Source of the DNA: Streptomyces sp. NBC_00461
Lineage (GTDB): Bacteria > Actinomycetota > Actinomycetes > Streptomycetales > Streptomycetaceae
NCBI RefSeq assembly: GCF_036013935.1
Contig: NZ_CP107902.1
Coordinates: 8,279,001 to 8,343,000 of the forward strand
DNA length: 64,000 bases
Direction: 5' to 3'
The position numbers and the translations under genes were made by a program. The notes below the pieces were generated by a model. It was not told the origin of the DNA. It ran no database searches and saw nothing but the letters and a program-made list of their open reading frames with translations. Position 1 is the stretch's first letter; every line of letters begins with the position of its first letter. This document shows positions 52,042-60,927 of this stretch, in pieces.

Positions 52042-53746
52042 TGACCTGCTCCTCGGCGGTGGCGTGACGGCGGGACTGAAGGACCGAGAAGCGTCCAGTG
52101 ACGAACGCCGGGTCGGTGAGGGCGGCGTTCGCGGCGGGGTTGGCCGCTGTGCCGTGGAAGTCGCTGAACGCGGCGGACTGGTTGACGAACACTTGGCCGG
52201 TCAGGTTCTCCGACAGGTGCACGCCCGCTTCCAGGGCGGTCGTCCGCGCCGCCTCCAGCACGGCCTCGTCGGTCGCGTACACGGAAGCGGTCAGCGCGCC
52301 GTACTGCCGCACGCAGTCGTGAAGCAGTCGCAGACCGTGCGCGGTGGAGTCGGTGCCGATGACGAAACAGACCGGCCCGAACCACTCACTGGTGTAGGCG
52401 TCCTGGTCGGCCTCGGCCTCGGCCTCGAGCCGGACCACCAGCGGGGAACGGACGACCGCGTCCTGGAAGTCCGGGTGGGCGAGTTCCCCCGACGGATGCG
52501 CGGTACGGCCGAGCGCGGCCGCCTCCTCCACGCGCTTGAGTACACCCTCGTTCACGATCGCGCCGAGGGTGGCGGCCGCACGCGCCGGGTCACCGAGCAG
52601 CTTGTCCAGGGCGGCGCCCAGGTCGGCGGCGAACGCGTCGGCCGTACGCCGCCCCTGGTCGGTCGGGAAGCCCTCGCGGGGGACGAGGATGTTCTGCGGG
52701 GTGGTGCACATCTGGCCGCTGTAGAGCGACAGGGAGAACGCCAGGTTGCGCAGCAGCCCCGCGTAGTCCTCCGTCGAGTCCACGACGACGGTGTTGAGAC
52801 CCGCCTTCTCGGTGTGGACGACGGCCTGGCGGGCGTTGGTCTCCAGCCAGTCGCCGAACTCGCTTGAGCCGGTGAAGTCCACGATGCGCACGTCGGGGTG
52901 GGTGGCCAGGGCGGGAGCGGTGCGCTCCTCGGGCTTTTCGGCGGCGAGCAGCACCACATCCGGATCGAAGCCGGCCTCCGCCAGCACCTCACGGGCGATC
53001 CGCACGGTGATCGCCAGGGGAAGCACGGCGCGTCGGTGCGGCTTGACGACCACCGGATTGCCGGTGACCAGGCTCGCGAAGAATCCTGGATACCCGTTCC
53101 AGGTGGGGAAGGTGTTGCAGGCGATCAGCACTGCCACACCCCGCCCCACGGGGGTGAAGGTCTTGTCCATGACGAGCGGGCCGCCCTTGCGCTGCGGCTT
53201 GCTCCAGCGGGCCGCGACCGCGTGGCGCTTCTGCTCGTTCCACGCGTACGCGACCGCTTCGAGGCCCCGGTCCTGGGCGTGCGGACCGCCGGCCTGGAAC
53301 GCCATCATGAAGGGCTGGCCGGTGGTGTGCTGGACGGCGTGCGCGATCTCGAAGCTCGCCGCGTTCAGCCGTGCGAGGATCTCGGCCGCGACGCCGGCCC
53401 GGGTGTCGGGGCTTGCGCGGCGCCAGGCCGCGGCGGCGGCCTTGGCCGTCGCGACGGCCACCTCGGGCACCAGTGCCGGGTAACTGACGCCGAGCGGGAA
53501 GCCGTAGGGCGAAACCTCGGTCGCGGGAACAGTGCCGGTGGTGGGGTGCCCCTCAAGGGAGAAGGGGTGGTCGAGGAGGTCGCGGAAGGCGGCCTCGCCC
53601 AGGTCGGGCGCCCCGGCTCCGTACGCGGAGGCGCTGGGGGCTTCGGGGTACGGCGTCCAGTAGCCGCGGTCGGCGGCGCCCGCCACCGCCTGGTCGAGCA
53701 GTTCCGCGTGGCGGACGAAGAAGTCGGGGTGTTGATCGGTGGTCAC
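52034..53746 (-). CDS. paaN: PaaN-type aldehyde dehydrogenase
   Basis: The 570-residue ALDH-superfamily protein of the PaaN group has substrate/NAD strand VAVLIACNTFPTWNGYPGFF, VRIVDFTGSSEFGDWLETNA, base Glu313 in VHTEKAGLNTVVVD and nucleophile Cys347 in YSGQMCTTPQNILVP. The 34-residue Glu-Cys spacing equals that of classical ALDHs. It probably oxidises the ring-opened semialdehyde, the ALDH role of PaaZ; the MaoC hydratase half of PaaZ is absent. GTG 53746 has GGAG 8 nt upstream. The 77-bp gap to the E2 gene is the largest in the run and could hold a promoter. Confidence 0.9.
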   Translation of the reverse strand: MTTDQHPDFFVRHAELLDQAVAGAADRGYWTPYPEAPSASAYGAGAPDLGEAAFRDLLDHPFSLEGHPTTGTVPATEVSPYGFPLGVSYPALVPEVAVATAKAAAAAWRRASPDTRAGVAAEILARLNAASFEIAHAVQHTTGQPFMMAFQAGGPHAQDRGLEAVAYAWNEQKRHAVAARWSKPQRKGGPLVMDKTFTPVGRGVAVLIACNTFPTWNGYPGFFASLVTGNPVVVKPHRRAVLPLAITVRIAREVLAEAGFDPDVVLLAAEKPEERTAPALATHPDVRIVDFTGSSEFGDWLETNARQAVVHTEKAGLNTVVVDSTEDYAGLLRNLAFSLSLYSGQMCTTPQNILVPREGFPTDQGRRTADAFAADLGAALDKLLGDPARAAATLGAIVNEGVLKRVEEAAALGRTAHPSGELAHPDFQDAVVRSPLVVRLEAEAEADQDAYTSEWFGPVCFVIGTDSTAHGLRLLHDCVRQYGALTASVYATDEAVLEAARTTALEAGVHLSENLTGQVFVNQSAAFSDFHGTAANPAANAALTDPAFVTGRFSVLQSRRHATAEEQVNA

Positions 53747-53823
53747 CAGGAGCTCCAGGCCGAACGTTCGGTAGGTGAATGGGTGTGGTGCACCCGGACT
53801 GACGTGAGGGAAACAGGGGTGGA

Positions 53824-55251
53824 TCAGGCGTCGGCGAGCAGGATCGCGGGGCGTTCCACGCAGTCGGCCACGTAGCGCAGGAACCCGCCGGCCACACCGC
53901 CGTCGCAGACCCGGTGGTCGAAGCTGAAGGAGAGCTGCATGACCCTGCGCACGGCCAGCGCGCCGTCCACCACCCACGGCTTGTCCACGATGCGACCCGC
54001 TCCGAGCAGCGCGGCCTCAGGGTGGTTGATGATGGGCGTGGATCCGTCGACGCCGAACACGCCGTAGTTGTTGAGGGTGAAGGTCCCACCCGTCAGACGA
54101 TCGGGCGGCAGGCTTCCTGCGCGGGCGAGCTCGGTCAACCGGGCCAGTTCGAGGGCCAGTTGTACGGTCGTCATGAGATGGGCATCGCGGACGACGGGGA
54201 CGACCAGGCCGCGCTCGGTCTGGGCGGCGAAGCCGAGGTGCACCTCGTTGAAGCGGAGGATCTCCCGCCGCTCGGTGTCCACCGTGGAGTTCAGCTCCGG
54301 GAAGCGTCTCAGCCCGGCAACGCAGATGCGCGCCAGCAAGGCCAGCAGCCCGATGCGGCGGCCAGGTTCGGCGGCCTCAAGTGCCTTCTTGGCCTGGAGC
54401 AGTCCGGTCGCGTCCACATCGACCCAGGTGGTGGCGTCGGGGATCTCGGTCCGGCTGCGGGAGAGCTTGTCCGCCACGGCGCGGCGCACTCCGCGCAACG
54501 GGATGCGTTGCGGGCCGTCCGCCGCCGGCCGCCCCTGTGGTGCGGGGGTCAGGTCCGCCGACGCCTGCTGGGCAGGAGCGACCGGTGCCGCCTCCGGGTC
54601 CGTCGACGTTTGCCGGACCCGCGCGACGGCCTGCTCCACGTCTCGTCGCAGGACGATGCCTGCGGGACCGGAGGGCGCCACCCCGGCGAGATCGATCCCG
54701 TGCTCCCGTGCCATCCGCCGTACGAGGGGCGAGACCACCCGGGGAGCGTGCGGCCCGAAGGGCTGCGCCGCCTCCGTGCCCGTGCCGCCTCCTGTCGCGG
54801 CACCCGTGCGTCGGCGGCGGCGACGCGGTGCCGGGCCGTGGCCGGTGCCGTAGCCGATCAGAACGTTGCCGGACCCGGCCTGTTCCTCCTCGCGGTACCG
54901 ATCCGCGGCGGGGTCTGCCGACGCGGATCCGGCGGCGGGCCCGCCGGGCGACGGATCGCCCGAGCCCCCAGCCGTGCCTTCGGCCTCGCCCGGGACTCCG
55001 GCACCCACCGTGATCAGTGGTTCTCCCACCGCCAACGCCGTGCCCGCCTCCGCATGCAGTCGCAGCACCGTGCCCGCGTACGGGACCGGCACCTCGACCG
55101 CGGCCTTGGCGGTCTCGACCTCGATGACGATCTGGTCGATCGTCACCGTGTCACCGACCGCGACCTTCCACTCGACGATCTCGGCCTCGGTCAGGCCCTC
55201 GCCGAGGTCGGGCAGCCGGAACAGCTGCTCCTGGAGCGTTGCGGTGGTCAT
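53824..55251 (-). CDS. 2-oxoacid dehydrogenase complex E2 (lipoyl acyltransferase)
   Basis: The 475-residue protein has an N-terminal lipoyl domain with Lys49 in IVIEVETAKAAVEVPV, a flexible Pro/Ala/Gly/Arg-rich linker, a peripheral-subunit-binding domain (SPLVRRMAREHGIDLAGVAP) and the catalytic acyltransferase core ending SFDHRVCDGGVAGGFLRYVA (HxxxDG). It transfers the acyl group from E1 to CoA. The branched-chain type is indicated by neighbours and lipoyl motif; the aromatic-acyl role is inferred from the paa genes downstream. No E3 gene is present. Confidence 0.93.
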   Translation of the reverse strand: MTTATLQEQLFRLPDLGEGLTEAEIVEWKVAVGDTVTIDQIVIEVETAKAAVEVPVPYAGTVLRLHAEAGTALAVGEPLITVGAGVPGEAEGTAGGSGDPSPGGPAAGSASADPAADRYREEEQAGSGNVLIGYGTGHGPAPRRRRRRTGAATGGGTGTEAAQPFGPHAPRVVSPLVRRMAREHGIDLAGVAPSGPAGIVLRRDVEQAVARVRQTSTDPEAAPVAPAQQASADLTPAPQGRPAADGPQRIPLRGVRRAVADKLSRSRTEIPDATTWVDVDATGLLQAKKALEAAEPGRRIGLLALLARICVAGLRRFPELNSTVDTERREILRFNEVHLGFAAQTERGLVVPVVRDAHLMTTVQLALELARLTELARAGSLPPDRLTGGTFTLNNYGVFGVDGSTPIINHPEAALLGAGRIVDKPWVVDGALAVRRVMQLSFSFDHRVCDGGVAGGFLRYVADCVERPAILLADA

Positions 55252-56267
55252 GCGACCGCTCCCTTCAGCAGATGCCGGGTGTCCGGCTCGTCGTCGAGCT
55301 GGAGGCGGTCGACGGCGTCGAGGATCCGGTCGACGCCGGGCAGGTGCGCGTGCTCGAGCTTGGGGGGCGGATACGGGATGTCGAAGCCGGCGACCCTCAG
55401 GACGGGTGCGGCCAGCGAGTGAAAGCAGCGTTCCTGTACACGCGCGGCGATCTCGGCCCCGACCCCGGCGAAACCCTGGGCCTCCTGCACGACCAGGCAG
55501 CGCCCGGTCCGGCGTACGGATGCCGTCACCGTCTCGTCGTCGAAGGGCACCAGCGTCCGCAGGTCCACGACCTCGAGTTCGATGCCCTCGACCGCCGCGG
55601 CTTCGGCGGCGGCCAGGGCCACCGGAACCGACGGCCCGTACGCGACGACCGTGGCGTCGCGGCCCTCCCGCCGGATCGCCGCCCGCCCGAACGGCTGCGC
55701 GGCGCGCTGCTCCAGGTCGGTGTCCTCCTTGGACCAGTACAGCTTCTTCGGCTCCAGGAAGATGACCGGGTCGGGGTCGGCCACGGCGTCGCGCAGCAGC
55801 CAGTACGCGTCCTCGGGCGTCGCCGGGGTGACGACCTTCAGTCCCGGGGTGTGTGCGTAGTACGCCTCGCTGGAGTCGCAGTGGTGCTCGACGCCGCCGA
55901 TCCCGCCCGCGTACGGGATGCGGATCACCATGGGCAGCGTGAGCCGCCCCCGGGTCCGGTTGCGCAGCTTGGCGACATGCGAGGCGATCTGCTCGAAGGC
56001 CGGGTACGCGAAGGCGTCGAACTGCATCTCCACCACAGGCCGGAAGCCGCCCATGGCCATGCCGACGGCCAGTCCGACGATGCCGGCCTCGGCCAGCGGG
56101 GTGTCGAAGCACCGTTGCTCGCCGAAGTCGCGGGTCAGCCCGTCGGTGATCCGGAAGACGCCGCCGAGCCGACCGACGTCCTCGCCGAAGACGAGCACAC
56201 GCTCATCCTCGCGCAGTGCGTCACGCAGTGCGGTGTTCAGCGCCTGCGCCATCGTGACCTTGGCCAT
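55248..56267 (-). CDS. 2-oxoacid dehydrogenase E1 component, beta subunit
   Basis: The 339-residue transketolase-like pyrimidine-domain protein has VTMAQALNTALRDALREDER, VLVFGEDVGRLGGVFRITDG, FDTPLAEAGIVGLAVGMAMG, YAGGIGGVEHHCDSSEAYYA and FLEPKKLYWSKEDTD. These match the E1beta of branched-chain 2-oxoacid dehydrogenases. It pairs with E1alpha, whose stop is 5 bp before its ATG, and overlaps the E2 start (ATGA). Confidence 0.94.
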   Translation of the reverse strand: MAKVTMAQALNTALRDALREDERVLVFGEDVGRLGGVFRITDGLTRDFGEQRCFDTPLAEAGIVGLAVGMAMGGFRPVVEMQFDAFAYPAFEQIASHVAKLRNRTRGRLTLPMVIRIPYAGGIGGVEHHCDSSEAYYAHTPGLKVVTPATPEDAYWLLRDAVADPDPVIFLEPKKLYWSKEDTDLEQRAAQPFGRAAIRREGRDATVVAYGPSVPVALAAAEAAAVEGIELEVVDLRTLVPFDDETVTASVRRTGRCLVVQEAQGFAGVGAEIAARVQERCFHSLAAPVLRVAGFDIPYPPPKLEHAHLPGVDRILDAVDRLQLDDEPDTRHLLKGAVA

Positions 56268-56272
56268 GGCCG

Positions 56273-57409
56273 TCAGCTCTCCTGGGTGTGAAGTACGGGG
56301 GAAGCGGCGTCTTCGGCCAGCTCGGCTGCCAACAGGGCGCGCTGCTCGCGCAGTTGAGGAGTCGGCTCGGCGTAGACGTGGTCGAAGAGTTCCAGCGGGT
56401 CGGCGACGGACTCCGTGTTCATGCCCGCGCGCAGTTCGGCGGCCCGGGCCTCCGCCTCCTCCCTCACCGCCGTGATGTACTCGTCGGTCAGTACGCCGCG
56501 GGCCCGCAGGTACGTCTCCAGGCGGTCGACCGGGTCGGCGGCCCGCCACCGCTCGACCTCACCGTCCTCGCGGTAGCGGGTGGCGTCGTCGGCGTTGGTG
56601 TGCGCGTCCATCCGGTAGGTGTGCGCCTCGACGAGTACGGGACCGTGGCCCGCCCGGGCGTGCTCGACGGCTGCGGTCAGCACGGCCAGCACGGCGACCA
56701 GGTCGTTGCCGTCGACCTGCTCGGAGCGCACCCCGTAGCCGATGCCCTTGTACGCGAGTGCGGGCGCCGCGGTCTGCCGGGCCAGCGGCACGGAGATCGC
56801 ATACTTGTTGTTCTGCACGAAGAACACGACGGGGGTGCGGAAGACGGCGGCGAAGTTCAGCGCCTCGTGGAAATCCCCCTCGCTGGTCGCGCCGTCGCCG
56901 ACCAGGGCCATGGCCACGCCGTCCCCACCCGTGCGGCGCAGGGACTCGGCCACGCCGGTTGCATGCAGCACTTGGGTGGCCAGCGGGGTGCACTGGGGCG
57001 CGACACGGGTGGCGGCGGGGTCGTAACCGCAGTGCCAGTCGCCGCGCAGCAGCGTCAGCACCTCTAGCGGGTCGATGCCGCGGGTCACCAGAGCCACGGA
57101 GTCGCGGTAGGTCGGGAACAGCCAGTCGTCGGGGCGCAGTGCCAGCACGGCCCCGATCTGGCAGGCCTCCTGACCCCGGCTGGACGGGTAGACAGCGAGG
57201 CGGCCCTGCTTGGTGAGGGCGGTCGCCTGGGTGTCGAACCGGCGGCCCAGGATCATCTGCCGCCAGGCCTCGACCAGGGCCTCGACCGGAGGCTCGGCGT
57301 AGTCGGCCGGCTGCCTGGCGACGGGCGTGCCGTCCTCGGCCACGAACCGCACCGGCACGAGGGACGGCAAGAGTCCCTGGACCGTCTGGCGGAGGCTCTT
57401 CACGGACAT
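56273..57409 (-). CDS. 2-oxoacid dehydrogenase E1 component, alpha subunit
   Basis: The 378-residue TPP subunit has YPSSRGQEACQIGAVLALRP, WLFPTYRDSVALVTRGID and the TPP motif VGDGATSEGDFHEALNFAAV followed by VVFFVQNNKYAISVPLARQT. This fits branched-chain-type E1alpha. First gene of the ~12.9-kb minus-strand run that continues into paa genes; with those neighbours phenylpyruvate is a plausible substrate (phenylacetyl-CoA as product). No strong Shine-Dalgarno is seen before ATG 57409. Confidence 0.93.
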   Translation of the reverse strand: MSVKSLRQTVQGLLPSLVPVRFVAEDGTPVARQPADYAEPPVEALVEAWRQMILGRRFDTQATALTKQGRLAVYPSSRGQEACQIGAVLALRPDDWLFPTYRDSVALVTRGIDPLEVLTLLRGDWHCGYDPAATRVAPQCTPLATQVLHATGVAESLRRTGGDGVAMALVGDGATSEGDFHEALNFAAVFRTPVVFFVQNNKYAISVPLARQTAAPALAYKGIGYGVRSEQVDGNDLVAVLAVLTAAVEHARAGHGPVLVEAHTYRMDAHTNADDATRYREDGEVERWRAADPVDRLETYLRARGVLTDEYITAVREEAEARAAELRAGMNTESVADPLELFDHVYAEPTPQLREQRALLAAELAEDAASPVLHTQES

Positions 57410-57432
57410 GGAGGGCACTCGCTTTCTCTGGA

Positions 57433-57494
57433 CACTTGACAGGAGAATGGTGACTACCGCGGAATATGTGTTCAATAGCTCCGCCGAACTGGCG
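57433..57494. promoter_or_regulatory. bkd/lrp divergent promoter with shared motif
   Basis: The 120-bp gap between the leftward E1alpha gene and the rightward Lrp gene contains CACTTGACAGG (57433-57443), also found upstream of the aminotransferase (60852-60862), and the dyad CGCCGAACTGGCG (57482-57494). Binding by the divergent Lrp-type regulator is inferred. Confidence 0.45.
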
Positions 57495-57529
57495 ATGAAC
57501 TGCCGAACATCAGGGTCTGGGAGGACAAA

Positions 57530-58030
57530 GTGTCCGAGGAAAACTCGCCGTCGGCGGCCGTGGCCGGACGAACTGCCGTCCCGCTCGACGACATCGACCG
57601 GCAGATCCTGAGCCGGCTCCTCGATGACGGCCGGATCTCGGTCCGCGCCCTCGCCGAGCAGGTACACATCTCCCGGGCGAACGCCTACACCCGCATTGGC
57701 CGGCTCGTGGCCGAGGACGTCATCACGGGCTTCACCGCACAGCTCAACGCCCAGCGGGCGGGCCTTGGCACAAGCGCCTACGTCATGCTGGGAATCGAGC
57801 AGAACGCCTGGCGCGACATCTCCCGCGAGCTGTGCAAGATCCCGTACGTGGAGCATGTCGCCCTCGTCACCGGCGACTTCGACGTCCTGGTGGTCGTGCG
57901 TACCCCGGACAACCTGGTGCTGCGCAAGGTCGTGCTGGAGAAGGTCCAGGGGATCCCCGGAGTGCGCTCCACCCGCACCTGGCTCGTCTTCGACGAGGTG
58001 CGGGGCCTCGGGGCCACCTGGACCGACTGA
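57530..58030 (+). CDS. Lrp/AsnC-family transcriptional regulator
   Basis: The 166-residue regulator has an HTH (DDIDRQILSRLLDDGRISVR, ALAEQVHISRANAYTRIGRL) and a C-terminal RAM ligand domain (YVMLGIEQNAWRDISRELCK; VEHVALVTGDFDVLVVVRTP). Lrp-type BkdR proteins control 2-oxoacid dehydrogenase operons in other bacteria, and the divergent position suggests that role, with phenylalanine or a branched-chain amino acid as ligand. GTG 57530 has GGGAGGA about 9 nt upstream. Confidence 0.92.
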   Translation: MSEENSPSAAVAGRTAVPLDDIDRQILSRLLDDGRISVRALAEQVHISRANAYTRIGRLVAEDVITGFTAQLNAQRAGLGTSAYVMLGIEQNAWRDISRELCKIPYVEHVALVTGDFDVLVVVRTPDNLVLRKVVLEKVQGIPGVRSTRTWLVFDEVRGLGATWTD

Positions 58031-58045
58031 ACGCGCCCGCCCCGG

Positions 58046-59770
58046 TCATACGTCGACCAGCGTGGCGGCGAGGCCGGAATCCGGGAGGGGAACCACAGAC
58101 GGGTCCGGGATCGGAGCGGCCGGCGGTGCGTGCCGCCGGGAGCCCACCACCCGGAACCGGCCGGTGATGAAGTGGGCTCCCGCGTCCGGCAGTTCGGCGC
58201 GCGCCGAGGACGGGTCGGCGGGCAGGTCGTCTAGGTTCTCCACCAGATGCACACCGGCGTCCAGCGCCGCCGTCTCGGCCGCCGCCAGCACCAGCGGGTC
58301 GGTGGAGTGCACCGAGGCGTACAGCGCGCCATGCCGCGCCACCGTACGGCGCAGGATCGCCAGGCTGTGCGAGGTCGACTCGGTGCCCACCAGGAAAGAG
58401 ACGAGCCCGGGCCACTCGCGCGTGTAGACCTGCTCGTCCGAGGCGCGCAGCCGCACGAGCAGCGGGCTGCGCAGGTCGGCACGCGCGTGGTCGGGGTGGG
58501 CCACGCGACCGGAAGCGTGCAGGACGGGGCCGTAGCGGACGGCCTCCGCCAGGACGTCACGCACCTCGCCGGCGTGGATCGCACCCAGCACCCTCGCCGC
58601 GCGTGCGGGATGCCCGAGCAGCCGGTCCACGGCATCGCCGAGGTCGGCGCCGAGGTCCCGCAGCGTCTTGTGCCCCTCGTCGGTGCTGAAGCCTGACTCC
58701 GGCACCAGGATGTTCTGCGGCGTGGTGCGCGCCATTCCGTTGCACCGGCACAAGGAGAGGCCGAGACCCCTGACCAGGCCCCGGTAGTCGTCGGTCGAGT
58801 CCATGACCACCGTGTTCAGTCCGGTCCGGTGGGCGAACACGACGGCCTGGCGGGCGTGTTGCTCCAGCCAGTCGGCGAAGCGCGCGCAGCCCGTGAAGTC
58901 GACGATGCGCACTGCCGGGTCCGTGGCCAGCCGCCGGTGCACCTGCCGTTCCGGTTCAGCCACGGCCAGCGTGACGAGATCCTGGGAGTGACCGGCCTCC
59001 GCGAGCACCTGCCGGGCGACCCGCACGGCGATCGCCAGCGGCAGCACCGAGCGTGGGTGCGGAGCCACCACGACCGGGTTGCCGGTCACCAGGCTGGCGA
59101 ACAGGCCCGGAAGGCCGTTCCAGAGCGGGAACTCCGAGCAGCCGACGAGCAGCGACACCCCGCGGGGCGCCAGGGTCGAGGTGCCCCGCAGTGGTTGGCC
59201 GCCGCCTTCGGCGCTCGCCCAGCGCAGCTCGGTCGGGACGCGTTCCGACTCGGCGAAGGCCTGGGCCACGGTCTCCAGGGCGCGGTCCTGGGCGCGCGGC
59301 CCCGCGGCGCGGAAGGCCGCCTGGAGGGGCTGACCGGTGGTGTGGTGCACCGCGAGGGCCAGTTCGTGGCTGCGGGTGTTGAGCCGGCGCAGAATCTCCA
59401 CGGCGAGCCCGGCGCGCTGGTACAGCCCGGCCGCCCGCCAGCCGGCCGCGGCCCGCCCGGCCGCCGCGACCAGCTCCCTGGGATCACAGCGCGGGTAGTC
59501 GATGGCGAGATCGACTCCGTACGGCGACGACTCCGTTCGCACGCGGCCGAGTTCGCCGGGCTGCCCCAGTTCGAACGGCCGCCCCAGCAGCGAGCAGAAC
59601 ACCTTCCCCGCGGTGCGGGTCGACCTCATGCCCGCGTCGGCCGCGTCCTGACTGGTCGCCTCGGTGAAGGGGCGACGGCACTCACCGGCGTCGATCGCGC
59701 GAACGACGCTCTGCAGCAGCTCGCGGTGACGCTCGTAGGGACCGGGGCGCACGGCCGTCAGCCTCGCCAA
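58046..59770 (-). CDS. PaaN-like aldehyde dehydrogenase homologue lacking catalytic residues
   Basis: The 574-residue protein aligns along its whole length with the PaaN protein at 52034 (GVSLLVGCSEFPLWNGLPGL; VRIVDFTGCARFADWLEQHA; TTPQNILVPESGFSTDEGHK). The base Glu is His314 (VFAHRTGLNTVV) and the nucleophile Cys is Arg348 (NGMARTTPQN), aligned without gaps. It should not work as an ALDH; a binding, regulatory or different enzymatic role is possible. Its ATG overlaps the aminotransferase stop by 13 bp. The frame is intact with good codon use, so it is not simply a pseudogene. Confidence 0.88.
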   Translation of the reverse strand: MARLTAVRPGPYERHRELLQSVVRAIDAGECRRPFTEATSQDAADAGMRSTRTAGKVFCSLLGRPFELGQPGELGRVRTESSPYGVDLAIDYPRCDPRELVAAAGRAAAGWRAAGLYQRAGLAVEILRRLNTRSHELALAVHHTTGQPLQAAFRAAGPRAQDRALETVAQAFAESERVPTELRWASAEGGGQPLRGTSTLAPRGVSLLVGCSEFPLWNGLPGLFASLVTGNPVVVAPHPRSVLPLAIAVRVARQVLAEAGHSQDLVTLAVAEPERQVHRRLATDPAVRIVDFTGCARFADWLEQHARQAVVFAHRTGLNTVVMDSTDDYRGLVRGLGLSLCRCNGMARTTPQNILVPESGFSTDEGHKTLRDLGADLGDAVDRLLGHPARAARVLGAIHAGEVRDVLAEAVRYGPVLHASGRVAHPDHARADLRSPLLVRLRASDEQVYTREWPGLVSFLVGTESTSHSLAILRRTVARHGALYASVHSTDPLVLAAAETAALDAGVHLVENLDDLPADPSSARAELPDAGAHFITGRFRVVGSRRHAPPAAPIPDPSVVPLPDSGLAATLVDV

Positions 59771-60804
59771 CTCGCGGCGAGCGAAAGAAGGGCGTCGTTC
59801 TCCTCCGGCACCCCGATCGTCACCCGGACCCCTTCGCCGAGGAACGGGCGGACGATGACCTTCCCGTTCATGCAGTGCAGGGCGAAGTCCCCACTGGTGT
59901 CGCCGAGCGGCAGCCAGACGAAGTTGGACTCGGAGTCGGGCACGTCGTGGCCCATCTCCCGCAACCGCCCGGTGACACGCCCTCGTTCGGCGACCGTGAG
60001 GGCGGCCCGCCGGGCGACCTCCGCGCCCTCGCCGAGGGCGACGACAGCGGCCCGCTGGGCGAGCGCGCTGACGCTGAACGGCACCTGCGTGCGGCGAACG
60101 TGCGCGGCGATCCCGGGCGGCGCGACGCAGTAACCGACGCGCAGGCCGGCCAGTCCGTACGCCTTCGAGAAGGTTCGCAGCACCGCCACGTTCGGCCGGT
60201 CACCGAGCAGCGCGAGGCCGTCGGGGACCCGCTCCGGATCGGCGTACTCCCGATAGGCCTCGTCGACGACGATCAGCACGTCCCGCGGCACCCGGTCCGC
60301 GAAGTCGGTCAGGGCCCGCGCGCCGACCGCCGTGGAGGTCGGATTGTTGGGGTTGCACACGAAGACCAGCCGGGTCCGGGCGGTGATCGCCGCGGCCATG
60401 GCGTCCAGGTCGAGGGCGTGGTCGCGCAGGGGCACCCGAACCGCCGTACCGCCCGCCACCGAGGTGAGGATCGGGTAGGCCTCGAACGACCGCCAGCCGA
60501 AGACGACCTCGTCACCAGGCCCGACGACCGTGTGCAGCAACTGCCCGCACACTTCGGAGGAACCCGCGCCCACCGCGATCCGGTCCGGCTCGACCCCATG
60601 GTGCGTGGCCAGGGCCTCGACGAGCGAGGCGGCGTGCAGATCGGGATACCGCGAGACGCCACTGGCGGCCTCCGCGAGTGTTTCGGCCACCCCCGGCAGC
60701 AACCCGTGCGGTGATTCGTTGCTCGCCAGCACGATGGCCCCGGGCAGCCTGCGGCCCGGAACATAGGCGGGCAGCTGGGACAAAGACGCACGGACACGCA
60801 CCAT
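59758..60804 (-). CDS. HisC-type aromatic/histidinol-phosphate aminotransferase
   Basis: The 348-residue PLP enzyme (fold type I) has ASNESPHGLLPGVAETLAEA, GAGSSEVCGQLLHTVVGPGD, VFVCNPNNPTSTAVG, VVDEAYREYADPERVPDG and the PLP lysine in RTFSKAYGLAGLRVGYCVAP. The HisC family includes phenylalanine/aromatic aminotransferases. Linked to bkd-paa genes and away from his genes, it is more likely a phenylalanine aminotransferase making phenylpyruvate. ATG 60804 is used. Confidence 0.88.
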   Translation of the reverse strand: MVRVRASLSQLPAYVPGRRLPGAIVLASNESPHGLLPGVAETLAEAASGVSRYPDLHAASLVEALATHHGVEPDRIAVGAGSSEVCGQLLHTVVGPGDEVVFGWRSFEAYPILTSVAGGTAVRVPLRDHALDLDAMAAAITARTRLVFVCNPNNPTSTAVGARALTDFADRVPRDVLIVVDEAYREYADPERVPDGLALLGDRPNVAVLRTFSKAYGLAGLRVGYCVAPPGIAAHVRRTQVPFSVSALAQRAAVVALGEGAEVARRAALTVAERGRVTGRLREMGHDVPDSESNFVWLPLGDTSGDFALHCMNGKVIVRPFLGEGVRVTIGVPEENDALLSLAASWRG

Positions 60805-60851
60805 GCCGGTCTCGCTTCTGCAGCGCTGGGACCCGAGGCCTGGCCGTCGGG

Positions 60852-60927
60852 CACTTGACAGGCAAATCGTGAAGAAAGGACGAGGAGCACTCAACCGTTT
60901 GGCGAATTCGGCTACGAATCGCCGAAA
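60852..60927. promoter_or_regulatory. upstream region of the aminotransferase with shared motif and dyad
   Basis: CACTTGACAGG (60852-60862) repeats the motif at 57433. A dyad GGCGA(A)TTCG-GCTA-CGAATCGCC occupies 60901-60923. The 60805-61153 interval shows no gene; these are candidate operator elements for the leftward unit. Confidence 0.45.

Noticed and set aside
53824..56112. Single 762-codon E2 gene
   Set aside because: The N-terminal ~287 codons are a shadow of E1beta. The lipoyl domain begins at ATG 55251, overlapping the E1beta stop.
57436..57464. TTGACA at 57436 as a -35 box for the Lrp gene
   Set aside because: No acceptable -10 hexamer is found at 16-19 nt spacing; the motif recurs at the aminotransferase, so an operator is the better explanation.
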